This document shows, piece after piece, positions 36,090-48,276 of a stretch of 64,000 nucleotides of DNA (position 1 is its first letter; every line of letters starts with the position of its first letter). Under the pieces are notes generated by a model. The model did no database searches. It saw nothing but the letters and a program-made list of their open reading frames with translations, and was not told the origin of the DNA. The position numbers and the translations under genes were made by a program. The DNA comes from Antedon mediterranea (lineage: Eukaryota; Echinodermata; Crinoidea; Comatulida; Antedonidae). The stretch is from assembly GCF_964355755.1 (NCBI RefSeq), contig NC_092680.1:4751001-4815000 (forward strand). The letters are read 5' to 3'.

Positions 36090-37069
36090 TATTTTTATAT
36101 TTTAAAAAATTGTTTTACAGTATGCAGTTAAAAATTGAAAGAACGACTCAATTGCACAATCTCATTCTCAGTTTGTTGATGTATTTTAATATTATCTACT
36201 ATCGCATTATTATTGATTAAATTCTAGATTATTACAAGTTTCCCACCAATCCTTCTAACATTGTACTTAATTTATCCCTAGTAAATGAATTGAATATTGA
36301 TTTAGATTTTGTGCACAGACCAAACAAATCCTGTCATTAAAAACATTGTATACATTCAATATTTCACTTCAATTTACAGTATCTCAAACATTGTATCATC
36401 AGGATCACCTTTCAGTCATCCAGCCATCAGAGGTCAAAGATGATATGTTACATGTTGTAATAAACAGTCTTGAACACTCTCTATTGGCTCTTGTTTTGAG
36501 AGAATTTTCATAATGTTCATCAGCAAAGATAACTGCAGTTTTTGCAAAGTTTTTCCTAAGTGAAGTATTGTTGTTTAATATTAAATTGCAGCAATTATAG
36601 AGCAGGAAGAAAAAAAAGAGAGAAAGTTTTAATCCATTGTGATGATTTTGAAATAAATTATTATTTAATAGAAAATTTGTGAGTAAAAAAGACTCGAATT
36701 TGGAGTTTCCTATTGGATAGTGAGATAAATGCCTGACCATTAAACCACTGGTTTCATGTTACAAATTGGATGCGTTCAGAGTCCCACAAGATATAGTATA
36801 TTTTGATACTATTGATTCTGTATGAAATTATATTTCTTTCATATTTTGATTACATTAGATGGCCAAGGTTAGTTCATACTCTAGTACAGTATCCTAAAGT
36901 ACCCATAATTCGGACATAAACTTTGTATGTTAATGCAAGCCAAGTACAGTTTATTTTTGTACAATCTAACCCCCTATTTTCCTAAAATTTCATATAAAAT
37001 TATTACCCATACCCACTGAGACTAATGTCATGTACTGTATAGAGTAATTTATCTTTATGCGTTTACAGT
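36090..37069. other. noncoding stretch, nothing supported
   Basis: No exon or repeat recognised. Confidence 0.4.
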
Positions 37070-37174
37070 ATATGCCTATGGACATGATGATGTCATTGTC
37101 ATCACTACCATATTTAGGCATATTATTACCATTACCTTTTTTGTCAAACTAGTATGATATTAATGTAGACAGAG
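37070..37174 (+). mobile_element. CTCTGTCTACAC-family element (copy 11, partial)
   Basis: ATGGACATGATGATGTCATT, CACTACCATATTTAGGCATA and a right arm TAATGTAGACAGAGATT. The left half is absent. Confidence 0.7.
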
Positions 37175-38754
37175 ATTCTTTATCTTTTTTTTGTTTTTAA
37201 GGTGAGAAATTTAGAGAGTGTACTGATCTATTTCTAATTTAATGGTAGAACGTTGTATGCAAAGTTGGAACTAATTGTCAGACGATGTTTGCTTAACTTG
37301 AAAAATCCCACGCTCGCCTCTATGCATACTGTATTGTAAATTAACTGTTGAAGTTCATTTTTAATTAATGGCATGGATAACATAGGCACTCTGTGAACAA
37401 GCTAGCAATGCCATTAATTGCACCATTAAATAACATTTTTTGAAAGCATGTCAACTTTTAAGTTATATTTACATATTGGTTAACGTAAATTGATACCATA
37501 AAATTTCTTTGACTTTTTTTATTTTGCCTTTTCTTTAACATAAGATTCACACAATACTACTACTACCCGTACAGTACCGTATGTTATTTGGAAATATACT
37601 AAATAAAACTAAATGAATTTTCTTGAATTTCAATATATGCATGTTATTGCATTTAAACCAAAATATTCAGAATGATAACTTGAAATGTGTAGGTGCTAAC
37701 AAACAAACAAAGCAAGTATTTATTTATTTGTTCTTTTTTTTGACTGGATTGCATTTTCAGTAACTCATTACTGCTTTCCAAAATGGTCCAGTTACAAGTT
37801 TAAAAGTAAATAAAAATTAAAACATATGAATACATACTGTAGTACTATAGTTTAGCAAAATTATATTCCAAGTATTAGCTATTTCTTAGTAAGAATTTTA
37901 CAGTATTTCCATTGTATACTGTGTTCAATGCTTTACAAATACTACCTCCTTGAAATGTGTCTAGTAGCTGGAACCAAGCTTACAGAATTTAGTTTAATTT
38001 AGAAAATTATCCACAGACCCAATTTTATGTTTATGTCAATCAAAACTGGAATCAATAAAGGGTTTTTTTTTTTAAATATGATTTTCTTTTTTTGTGGTGC
38101 TTTTTTGTTTTGTTTTGCGACAGACTCATTCCAATTGACACAAAATAATGTTCTTTCAATTTTTGCAATTGTGAATGTGAACGGTTGTAGTATATGAATA
38201 CAGTTGCCATAAATAGTCTAGTATATATAGTAATGCATGCTTGATTTGATTTAATAGTGTTTTATATGACTGATTTGTTATAGTTCATTTCCATGCTAAT
38301 TATCTTGACATTTAATTCAGTAAATAGCATTGAAGGGTTGTAACTCATTATACTGAATCCTCTGTGAAATAGAATCTAATTTGATGTGTAAATGTTATTG
38401 TTAGTGAATGATTTAGACTGTGGGTGAGCTATTTCTGCAGTGAAATATATAGTCAAATTATGCTTGCTTACAGTAGGCTTGAAAAATAGAGTAAGGTATA
38501 AACAGTACAATCCCTCCTTTGGAACACTATTATTCTGGTGACGCTACTGCAAAGGATCACCACCAATTTCAAATTCAAGATTAAAGACATTTTATTAGTC
38601 CACTTTAAAATGCAAATTTGTTTTGCATGATTAAGACAATAAAACAATAAGGAAAAATACATCAAATTGCAAATGGCAATGTTAAAATACTATTAAAATG
38701 TTAAAATACTGTTAAAAAAACTATTAAAATTGTCATAGGCTCTGTGTAAAATAC
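37175..38754. other. noncoding stretch with a possible SINE 3' scrap
   Basis: At about 37735-37800, a T-run followed by GGATTGCATTTTCAGTAACTCA and AATGGTCCAGT weakly resembles the 5993 SINE tail. Nothing else supported. Confidence 0.3.
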
Positions 38755-38850
38755 TGAAACAATGGAGGGGAATCTGTCTTTTAACACTACGACCAACACC
38801 TATTCAGGGGACACTCAAAGGTTGCGCCTATAAATACAGTAGGATTCTAC
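38755..38850 (+). repeat. interspersed repeat, mate of 51362-51440
   Basis: CACTACGACCAACACCTATT and CAGGGGACACTC are the reverse complement, with changes, of GGGGTCCCCCCTGAATAGG and GGTTGGCCGTAGTG in the other copy. Family unknown. Confidence 0.5.
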
Positions 38851-39439
38851 TGTATTTAAAAATGTTTTGAAGTGTGTTTTTCTTTTCATTTTAATTTCTC
38901 AAAATATATTTTTAAAAAGCCTTTATTTGTAAGTTATTGGTTATTTTTTACATGTACAACACACAAATAGTTTAATTAAAAACAATTTTAACCAAAACTG
39001 TTTAGTTTGGATGGTTAAATTTATACAAGTATGAAGTTCTTTGATTCTTTTTTTAATATCTATTCCAAGTACTCTCTTAAAACAGGTGTTCAATTGGCAA
39101 AAGCAAATATGATAATTACCATCGGAATTTCAGACTTATGTGAAACTATTGATAATTTTTATGGCAAATTGTATCAAACTAGTTTTTGATTTACTGCCTT
39201 CAATTCAAGACATTTCAATAGAGATTATTAAAACAAAATGTAGCTCAAGGATGAAACGCTAAAGTAAAAACATATTACCAAATATTAATCAATGTAAATT
39301 AATGTAAATTTATGCAAGCACTTGCATGGTGTATCTATTCAAGAACTGTTGTATCATACAAAAACTTAATTTGTTTCTCTTAAAACAGAGAATATCTTGC
39401 CATTTCATGTAGTTTGGCATTAGAGTATGCGAAATGGGA

Positions 39440-39812
39440 GTATAGAGTGTAGTAACTCTGATATGATTTGGATCAGCTTACTGTAAACCATTTGAGTTTA
39501 TCGTGTCTGAACATTTAATTATTAAATGGGTCACTCAAACACCGACCATGACCCACCCAATTTACATACTAGATCAAAGTTTCAGGATTAACGACAGAGA
39601 GGTATAAGAGTACAGTTATTCTGATGTGATTCAGATCAGCTTACTGTAAACCATTTGAGTTTTTGTGTCTGAACGCTTGATTATTAAATGGGTCACACAC
39701 CCACAGTAACCCACCCAATTGACATCCTAGTACATCACAGTTTCAAGGTAAACAACAAAGCGGTATAGAGTACAGTAACTCTGATTTGATTTGGATCAGC
39801 TTACTGTAAATG
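39440..39812 (+). repeat. tandem repeat, about 2.3 units of about 162 bp
   Basis: Units begin at 39440, 39602 and 39763 with GTATAGAGT(G)TA, followed by ATTTGGATCAGCTTACTGTA, TTATTAAATGGGTCAC and ACCCACCCAATT. The third is cut after GATCAGCTTACTGTAAA. Confidence 0.85.
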
Positions 39813-42557
39813 CTGAGTGTTTAACAAGTGAACACTTTAGCTGATAGTACAACGCTAATTATAATATGACCATGCTTACAATTACAAAAGCATAACTCCA
39901 TAGATGTGAACATACCATTAGCACGCACTAAGTAAACTACACAAATGATATATTGATGAAAGGCATCATATTGCATAAAATGGTACAGTAACTTATTGCT
40001 TTTTAAAATTTGTAATGGTTTGTTTTGTAAAGGTCATTTTGAACGTCTTGAAAATGAAAATTTAGTATAGACCTATTGTTGTTAAAAGTGCAGCAAACTT
40101 GTGAATATTGATTGTGTTATAGCTGATACTGTACCATTCTTGTGTAAAATCTTGAACATTTAATATTAATTGGAAATGTCCATATTTGGTTTGATATTGT
40201 TAATACCCTTATTGTTTAAGCCTGTAATAATTGTTATGTACTTCTAGTTCTAGTTTATTACCTAAAGATAATTATGCACGTTTGACCATGTGAATTTACG
40301 TAAAATGTATGTCATGAATAACATAACATGAATTAAAAAAAAGTTTTTAAATAAGTTAATGAAACTTTTTTGTTTTAGTACTTTTCATTCTCTTAAATTC
40401 TGAAGTGTTTCTGTAATAGGGGAAGGCTGCTGCCTGTTTCTTTTCATGAAATAGGTTAGTCCCTGAATGGAAGATGTCCAGAGATTCTATTGTTATTTTA
40501 TGTTTTAATTCTAAAATAACAAAATCAAATATTAATCATTCTGTGTCCGAGAAAAGTTCACTAAATCTTAATGATATGATTACAGAAATATCATTACTAA
40601 AGAAAAATAGTGCTAGAAAAATTACCTCTGCTCACAACCGAATCGCGGTACTTGCTAGAGGGAGTGCTCATTATAGTGAAAGCAGCCTCTAGTCGCAATT
40701 AACATTATAGATTATCGTCTTAGAATTCATTTCCTTTACAGTAAATGTAATTTTTTACTGCATGTGTTTTTTACGGAGCTGTTTTTATATCAGTTGGCTT
40801 TGATAAAAGCAGCAAGTAATTTGTTGAGAATGACAGCCTGTTTCATTAGCGCTGTAGTTGTCTGGGTGATTCTGAATTTATAAGTCTGGATTTACTGTAT
40901 TAATATAATATTAATTTACAGTTTAATAGCCGATGTGAAAAATTATTGTGTAGTTTCGGTACAAAGCAGGTAAAATTTAAATCTTTTTAAGTGTATACAA
41001 TAGTATAGACGTAAAACACACAGCCTTTCTTAAAATATCATAGCTGACTTTACTGTATTTTGACTGCACTGTAGTAGGATAAAGCCTTGTTCGCACTGGA
41101 CTTGAAATATGGTAAATAAACTTTAATGTCATCGGAAGATTTGACCATCGTTTGCACTTGGATATTTTCATGCAGATTGGCCTTTACCGTAATTTTACCC
41201 AAATTTAACTGTAGTGTGATATTAAATACAACGATTGACAATGCATGTTTTAACACGTTTTAGCCGCATGGTTAGTTTTACCAAGACCATGGTAAGGTTT
41301 ACTGGGCAGGCAGTGGTCGGTAAAAGTAACCATTGGAATTGGTTTATTTAATCACGTGGAAATTGTAGCCAGTGTTCGAATTGGACTTTTCTTGGTCACT
41401 TTTGCTGATGACTCGGTTAATGTGTGTGATCAAGGCTTTTAGATAGTCAAAAGATCATCATCCATCAGCATAACTGTACAACCTTTATCATCATAGTATC
41501 ACTGGTTGCATGACAAATAAAATGGTGTTCAGGCCTGTCTTTTGAAAATAGTAGGTAGAAATTCAATACATTCACTGCTGCTGTAGGTGTGCCATTTGTA
41601 TTTTGATGTGTACAGAAGTGTTCCAAACTAAAGTGTGTTATAAATCGCACTCCTCACGGGCAGTTTAGGAGTGTCTTTATGTGAGTGATAACACTCTCCC
41701 GCCTGGGTGTTAAAGTGCAATAATCAACGCCAGAAATGTTTGTAGTGGACAAACTTGCATCACAATTATCATAATCAGTGTATCACCACCATCTTCTTCA
41801 TTATCAGCAACACTTTATTTCATATTCATGAATAATTCATTACCATCATACCCATTTGTAAATATTCTTTTTTTAGTTGTGTTTCAACTGAAACAAGAAT
41901 GGTTGTAGCCAAAACTGATTATGCGCGGTTAAGGCAATCACACTGTTCATGTTGAGGATCTCTAGATTAGTAATGGCAACAAGACATAACTGTACTACTC
42001 TTCGTCATCTTCAATATTAAACAGAAATGCATAGAATTAATGATTGTTATGAAGTGACATGTGAAATATAAAATTAGTGAATATAAAGTGTATTTTTTAG
42101 AGAGCCTATCAAACTGATGGATGATGTCAAAATAATTCTACTGCAGACTGCTGTAACTTTTTTTTTTTACTGCAAAAATTTACATAAACTGATTACCAAA
42201 AAAAATTTGCTAAAAAAACTGCATAAATAAATTGAAGAATAAACAAATAATTACTGCAGTAAACTGCAGTTGAATAATGTTGAAAGAAGACTAAGAAGAC
42301 CTAAAACATTCTCACATCGATTTTAATGTAACAGAAGCATTTATGAAGCATGTTAGAATATTTATTATACAAACACAGACATACTGGGACCAGCTTTACC
42401 TTAGTAGGGCCTACAGTATGTTGTTATTGGAACAGGATATTGAATAGTATTAATAATTCATGAACCCATTATAGACTTTATACAGACTAATGACATCACA
42501 AAAGAATCAAGAAAAAGAAGGAGTTGATTAAAGGTATTGAACTTTCTCAATTTTTTT
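39813..42557. other. noncoding stretch, nothing supported
   Basis: Open frames near 40474 and 41050 show no domain, splice logic or similarity that I recognise. Confidence 0.4.
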
Positions 42558-42700
42558 AAGCTTAGTCCCACTAGAATACAATACAAGAACATATATAATT
42601 TGACCAATCGCAAGCAACATTTTGGTTGGCTTGTGATTGGTCAAAATATGTTGTGTGTGCATGCTTGCGTTGTGTCGCGTCCAGGTGGGATCCAAAGCTT
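42558..42700. mobile_element. TIR element related to 29641-29990
   Basis: AAGCTTAGTCCCACTAGAAT at the left and GTCCAGGTGGGATCCAAAGCTT, read inverted, at the right. The interior has GACCAATCGCAAGC and its near complement GGCTTGTGATTGGTC, and GCTTGCGTTGTGTCGCG. It is 143 bp and noncoding. Confidence 0.7.
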
Positions 42701-43982
42701 TGACTATAATTTTTATCTCATTTAATTCTTTCCTGAAATAGATACAATGTATACTATGATATGATTTATACTATGTTAAAATTCAAACAGTAATTTTTAA
42801 GCAACTGCACTGTAGATCATTAATTCATGTTTTAATCAAATTTTTCATTATTAATACAATGCATAATTACTGTAGGTTTTCTTATATAACAGAATTTAAA
42901 TAAGTATGCTAATATTAAAGAAAAATTGTAATGAAGTTTACTAATAATACTAGGCTATAGGCCTACTTTTATTTAATGTTTTTTTTATGTTTTGAAATTA
43001 AAACTAATCAAACTTAACCTTACATCGTCATTACTTATGCATATATTTTCTTATGAATTTTCCCCTTTGTACAGTATTGTAAAATGTTACGGTTTCAGCT
43101 TTCTGGCTATTTATGGCATTGTTCGTCTTTTTTTGACAATAACTATACCTGAATTGCTTTTATTATTATTATCATAATATTGAAAACATAATAGCCTTCA
43201 TAAAAAAATCCTGATTAAACTTGTGCATTTAATTGAAATTATTTCAAGGGACAAAAAATAAAAGTAAATTAATTTAAACGAAGTACTGTACTTAGGCCTA
43301 ATGATGGTAAATTGCATCATTCTTTGCCATCACCTTCTGACCTTTTCATCAACGCCCATGGTAATACCACTGTGCAAAATGCTTTTAAGAAGAAATATTA
43401 TTCATAAATGGCATGAGAAAGATATTTTCGTGTGCAGTATTATTTCCTATTATAATTTATAGAGATATGATATTAATTATTTTAACCATTTAAAATAAAT
43501 TCTAATTTAAAGTTTCTTTAGAAGCAATAATACCTAAAACCAGTTTGCAATTGCAGTATGATAATACGTAATCCTCACTTTAAAAATATCAACAATGTAT
43601 TATTATTAAAATGATAATGATGAATAGTGACTGTAAGTTGAAAGGGAAGACTATTGAGTTACTGATATTTTAACTTACAGTACAAGTTACAATAATATAA
43701 ACATATATAACTAAAAAACACTTTTCAAATTGACCCATTTATTCTGTCTAAATTAACAAAGTTTAAAGAAAAATAAATATCAATTGAGACAGAATAATAT
43801 CGTGAGAACTAACAAACAAACCGTTGGTTATGCTAAATTTTGGCGACGTTTTCTGACCAAACAAGATATTTTGTACACCCTTCACTGTATTTATAGACAA
43901 TTTACTGCAATATGAACACCTGAATGAGGAACTTTTATGTGTCGCTGTACCAATTGGTGTTTGCTTTAAAAATTGTCGATTT
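42701..43982. other. AT-rich noncoding stretch, nothing supported
   Basis: No exon or clear repeat recognised. Confidence 0.4.
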
Positions 43983-44100
43983 GGTAATGAAGTCTATTTC
44001 GTGCCTAGCTTACCTGGATAAACCAACAATAGACTTTTCTCCTCGAAGAGCGAGACACGTGTATACTGTAAACTCAAAAAGTAGTTTTCATTGTCTATTT
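43983..44100 (+). mobile_element. solo terminal repeat of a DIRS-like relative
   Basis: AAGTCTATTTCGTGCCTAGC, TTACCTGGATAAACCAACAA, TTTCTCCTCGAAGAGCGAG and CTCAAAAAGTAG match the copy at 18406 more closely than the full element. No inner element is attached. Confidence 0.7.
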
Positions 44101-44967
44101 GGATAAGAAGTTTAGTACAAGTCACCTACACTACGTCAGATGATAAACCCTTTCAGAAATAATTACATTGAGTCATACTGACTACAGAATGACTACAGAA
44201 ATTGTACATCTATATAATAAAATGTACTTTATTGTTATTCTATTCTCCATCAAGCAGTATTAATGAGAATTATTTTAATATCAAACGTATGCCTAGAGAA
44301 CATTAGTATTGTAATAAGACTTAAATTACAAGCTTTTGTAAAGTATGCTCATGTTATTTAATACAGTCATTCATTTCTGTCAATGTCAAAGTAAAGTAGT
44401 CTCTTAAGAAAACCATTCACTTCGTATTGAGTTGACAAGGAGGAGGCAGAACCAGGTTTGAAGAAGAAGCCTTTTAAAAATACTTCTTTCTTGTAATCTC
44501 AAAGATGTTTTGAATATATATGATTTTTACAGTAGAAGTTTCTTGTCACCAGTTGTAAACTTGATAATAATTAATTGTGATTTATTGATATTGCGCAAAT
44601 TCCATAACATTTACGTTCAAGTGACGCACAAACCTATTAAAATTTGACAATAAGATATTCATAAAATGTTAATAAAATGAATAATATAGCAAGATTAAAA
44701 TTTACAATCTGAAAATTACAATATAAATTAATTTTAAGAGTTTTTAAAACAGATAAGGCTCTTTGTATTGCTAATATGTACTAGAATATTATTCCAAATA
44801 TTCATCCTCATCAATTTCTCTTTTGTACTGTATTATAAATAGTTGACAAATACTATCATATGGTATATTTGTTTGTGTGTTTATGTGTGATTATTTTTTA
44901 ATCTGTTCTTGAAGTATACATTGAAATTCAGATACCACTGGACAATAACACAAAATACAGATCAATG

Positions 44968-45107
44968 ACGTAGTCTATTTCGTGCCTAGCTTACCTGGAT
45001 AAACCGACAAATAATGATGGTGGTTTGTAGACTATACTTTAGTGGAGGGGTGTTCAATGCTCTTCAAGGAGAATAGGGCATTTATCGGTTTATCCAGGTA
45101 AGCGGGG
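44968..45107. mobile_element. internally deleted DIRS-like relative (two terminal repeats nearly fused)
   Basis: The left part AGTCTATTTCGTGCCTAGCT and ACCTGGATAAACCGACAAAT faces an inverted right part, GGGCATTTATCGGTTTATCC then AGGTAAGC, only about 60 bp later. The middle (GGAGGGGTGTTCAATGCTC) corresponds to the inner terminal repeat. The coding region is entirely missing. Confidence 0.7.
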
Positions 45108-46744
45108 ACCTGTAATTTTTTTTAAAACTCCATTATGGGTAATGACAACTTGGCATTGATATTAATTAGTGAATATTACTACAACCTTTTCAATTTAAGC
45201 TGTAATTTAAGCTGTAATTTAGCTACTATTGCAGGGGGTTTTTTTTATTTTGTTGTCTGTGATTTATATTAAGTTTGTATATATTTATAGTTAATTCATT
45301 TCTTTTAAACAAATGTGTACCTGTACTGAGCAGGAAATACAGTACAGTGTTGCTAAAACATGAAACACATGACTTTGTTTAACAGTAGTCTATTTATAGC
45401 TATTTATTCTAAACAATTTCCATGTGAAAAGATATGCTTTTGATCTAGTTTTGTACATCTAATAAATCACTTCTTCCACTGGATTTTAATTTCAATAAAT
45501 CACTGGAGGTCTTTAATTTAACAATGATGCTACTGTAAAGTGTACCATAGTTCAGCATAACCAATTACTGAGTCTTAATTCACCACATTTAGTTGAACAA
45601 GTATACATTTTCCCATTTTATCTAGCTGCTCACCTGCCAAACTCCTTAGCTTGGTACAGAGAAACAGCACTATAGTCCCTAAATTGTACGCCCATACACC
45701 AGAGATCAAATTGATAATAATATACCTCATCTTTAATATTTGTGTAGACATTTCAGCGAGACATCAACATTGAATCCCCCTGAGAACTCTAGCTTTAACT
45801 GCACAATTTTCAATCACTTTGTTCATCTTCCAATAATATAATTTCTGTTATCAACAACAACAGACAGAAAAGAAAAAAAAATCCAAAACTTAATTTAGCA
45901 TTTGTTTAAATTATAAATGTGGGTGTAGTATATCCTTTGATAATACCTTTCTAGATGAAGATTTGCACTTTAATTAGTACTAATTAGTAGTCAGGGGATT
46001 TCAAATTACAAGTGTGGTCATTAACCAAAAATGTCACCTACAAGAGGACGTGATTTTGTATTCATTGACGCGTGTTAAATCGCATAATCTTCAAGTTGAT
46101 TTCATCTTCGAAATGGTTTACAAATTATTGATATACTATAATCATGTTTTCAATTTAAGATTAAATCTAATTCAACTTTAGCAATCATGATAAGTTATTT
46201 ATTGAATGCTGATTTCCAATAACAAGTCAATTTGAAATACATTTGTTTTACTTTTCATACAGTACTGTATATTAAATTGTGTACAGTTAGAAAAGTGTGA
46301 GCACAATGCATAACACAGAGGCCTGAGACCACTGGTTTAGGAACCTTACATGGCTCTCCAGTGCTGGAGGCCTCAGGTGTTTCTAGCCTTTTCATTTTGT
46401 AATGCCTGTTTTTTCCTCTGAGCACTGCTCAGGGGCCCCCATACAGTCAGCTTTCGCCAGTGAGCGCTTGTAGGTGTTATGCCACTGTGTGACTGAGCGT
46501 CAACAAGTTAGTTAGAGATGGGTAGAAAAATAAAATAAAACAATTAGGCCAAAATAGGATAAGACCTGATTTTTTTTTTCAGGATTAGTCAAGGAATATG
46601 TCAGACAACAAAACTAAATCATCTTCATTTATCCTCGTTCAGCATTTTCCTCAATTCATGATGGCGCCCTTTCCTGTTTTACTCATAACTTTACAAATGT
46701 ATGTTGTGAGGATTTATGAGGTCGACTTTTAGTATCGTATTATA
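45108..46744. other. noncoding stretch with an unclassified repeat
   Basis: At about 46427-46500, GGGGCCCCCATACAGTC, GCCAGTGAGCGCTT and TATGCCACTGTG resemble a segment at about 7096-7170 in the KLHL intron 4. Nothing else supported. Confidence 0.3.
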
Positions 46745-47791
46745 GACATATTCCTGGACCAATGCTTAAAAAACAGCGTTTGTTTAACAAATTAATTTCG
46801 AATTTTGGTTTTCAACGTTATTTTGTATTATGGATTATAAGTTTTCTTACGAACAGATGTCAGAGGGTCTTAGTTAACCAAAGACACTCGAATGTACGTA
46901 TGACAAGTATTGGATCCCCCCAGGGTTGCATCCTCTCTCCTCTCCTGTATATTATATACACGGATGACTGTCGCAGCAAACAGGACAATAGTCATCTTGT
47001 TAAATTTGCTGACGACACTGTCTTGCTGTCTCTCCTTCAAAATTCACAGGACGGCCATGGTTCCGCTTTAGATGATTTTATCCAATTTTGTGGAAACTCC
47101 TACTTGGAACTCAATGTGACCAAAACCAAGGAGATGATTGTAGATTTTAGGAAGGAGAAAGGACGCAACCCTTGGGTATCCATTATAAATGACGAACCAG
47201 TCGATATTGTCCATTCCTTTAAATACCTAGGTACTATATTTGAGGACAATCTCGGCTGGGAATTAAACACAGAGGCAATAGTAAAAAAGGACACCAGAGA
47301 CTTTATCTGTTAAGGAAGTAATTCTTAGGGTTTTTTATAATTCCTTTATTGAGAACGTTTTAACTTTTTCCTTTATATGCTGGTTTTTTAGTCTTAGGGT
47401 CAAAGAGAAAAACTCACTACAAAGAATTGTTAACTTAAGTTCTAAATTAATAGGTTGTCAACTTCGTAGCTTATCTTCTTTCTGTGACATGCAAACTCTA
47501 GAAAAAAGTAGAGCTATTCTAAAAAATATTAACCATGCCTTGTTCAGTGATTTCGAGCTCATGCCTCATGGGCGTCGCTTTCGATGCCCGGCATGTAGAA
47601 CAAACCGGAAAAGGAATTCGTTTTTGCCAGTGGCTATTCGACTCATAAATTCTTGAACCTTGACTTGACTTTTTTTCTATTTTGTTCTGTGTATTGTGAT
47701 ATTTTGTATATTTTGTAAGATCATTTTAATCCAGACCTTTTTATTTGAATTGCCCCGTGTGGGATGATTAAAGAATTTTGAATTGAATTGA
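46745..47791 (+). mobile_element. 5'-truncated Rex1/Babar-like non-LTR retrotransposon
   Basis: Contains the RT palm and thumb, the C-terminal tail ending RLINS, and a short 3' UTR with TTGCCCCGTGTGGGATGATTAAAG and a repeated GAATT tail. Such a tail is typical of the Rex1/Babar group. The 5' end of the element is lost near 46745. Family assignment is by motif memory. Confidence 0.8.
46762..47648 (+). pseudogene. LINE reverse transcriptase fragment with one frameshift
   Basis: The first frame (46762-47313) has NRCQRVLVNQ, SIGSPQGCILSPLLYIIYTDD (motif B region), LVKFADDTVLL (motif C, FADD in place of YADD) and LNVTKTKEMIVDFR. It ends at VKKDTRDFIC*. Restoring one A in the A-run at about 47283 reads KKGHQRLYLLRK and continues to RLINS*, with SFIENVLTFSFICWF and RIVNLSSKLIG. 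So one base was lost and the copy is dead. Reading starts inside the finger domain; no endonuclease domain remains. Confidence 0.85.
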
Positions 47792-48256
47792 AAAATGTTC
47801 AGGTTAAATCTAAAGCTCTTGGCCTAGTACATGGTATGTTTCTTGAGTTAATAAGAATTAAGGAATTTAAAGCCCCCTTTCCACTGGCTGGTTATAAATA
47901 ATTTCCTCAGCCAAAATAATTAGTGTGACCATTTGCCAATTTGCTAGTTTACAGATTAAGCATTAAGTTCAATCAATGCTATATTTTTAAACAGAAAACA
48001 CCATAAATAGAATTCCTCATTTTATTTTTTTGTCATTAAATATACTTGTTTATTATTATTATTTGAATGATGGCAGTCTACCAAAAAAATGAGAGTAATA
48101 TTTGTATTTTGGTTATCTAGCTGATAAACAAAAACAAAAAAATGTTTTCATACTTTTGACTTTACACTAATTAATTTTAAAAATCAATTTCCATATATAC
48201 AATCCAATACTCATATATTCAAATTGTATTATTTGTTTTTTTTTTATATATTTCAG
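47792..48256. other. intron upstream of the calcium sensor gene
   Basis: AT-rich and noncoding. It ends in TTTTTATATATTTCAG, a good polypyrimidine-rich acceptor, 20 bp before the calcium-sensor ATG. This implies at least one noncoding upstream exon. Confidence 0.5.
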
Positions 48257-48276
48257 TACGTTTATCATCTTGAAAA

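Noticed and set aside
40474-40692. 72-residue frame
   Set aside because: No similarity recognised, no splice context, surrounded by repeat-rich noncoding DNA.
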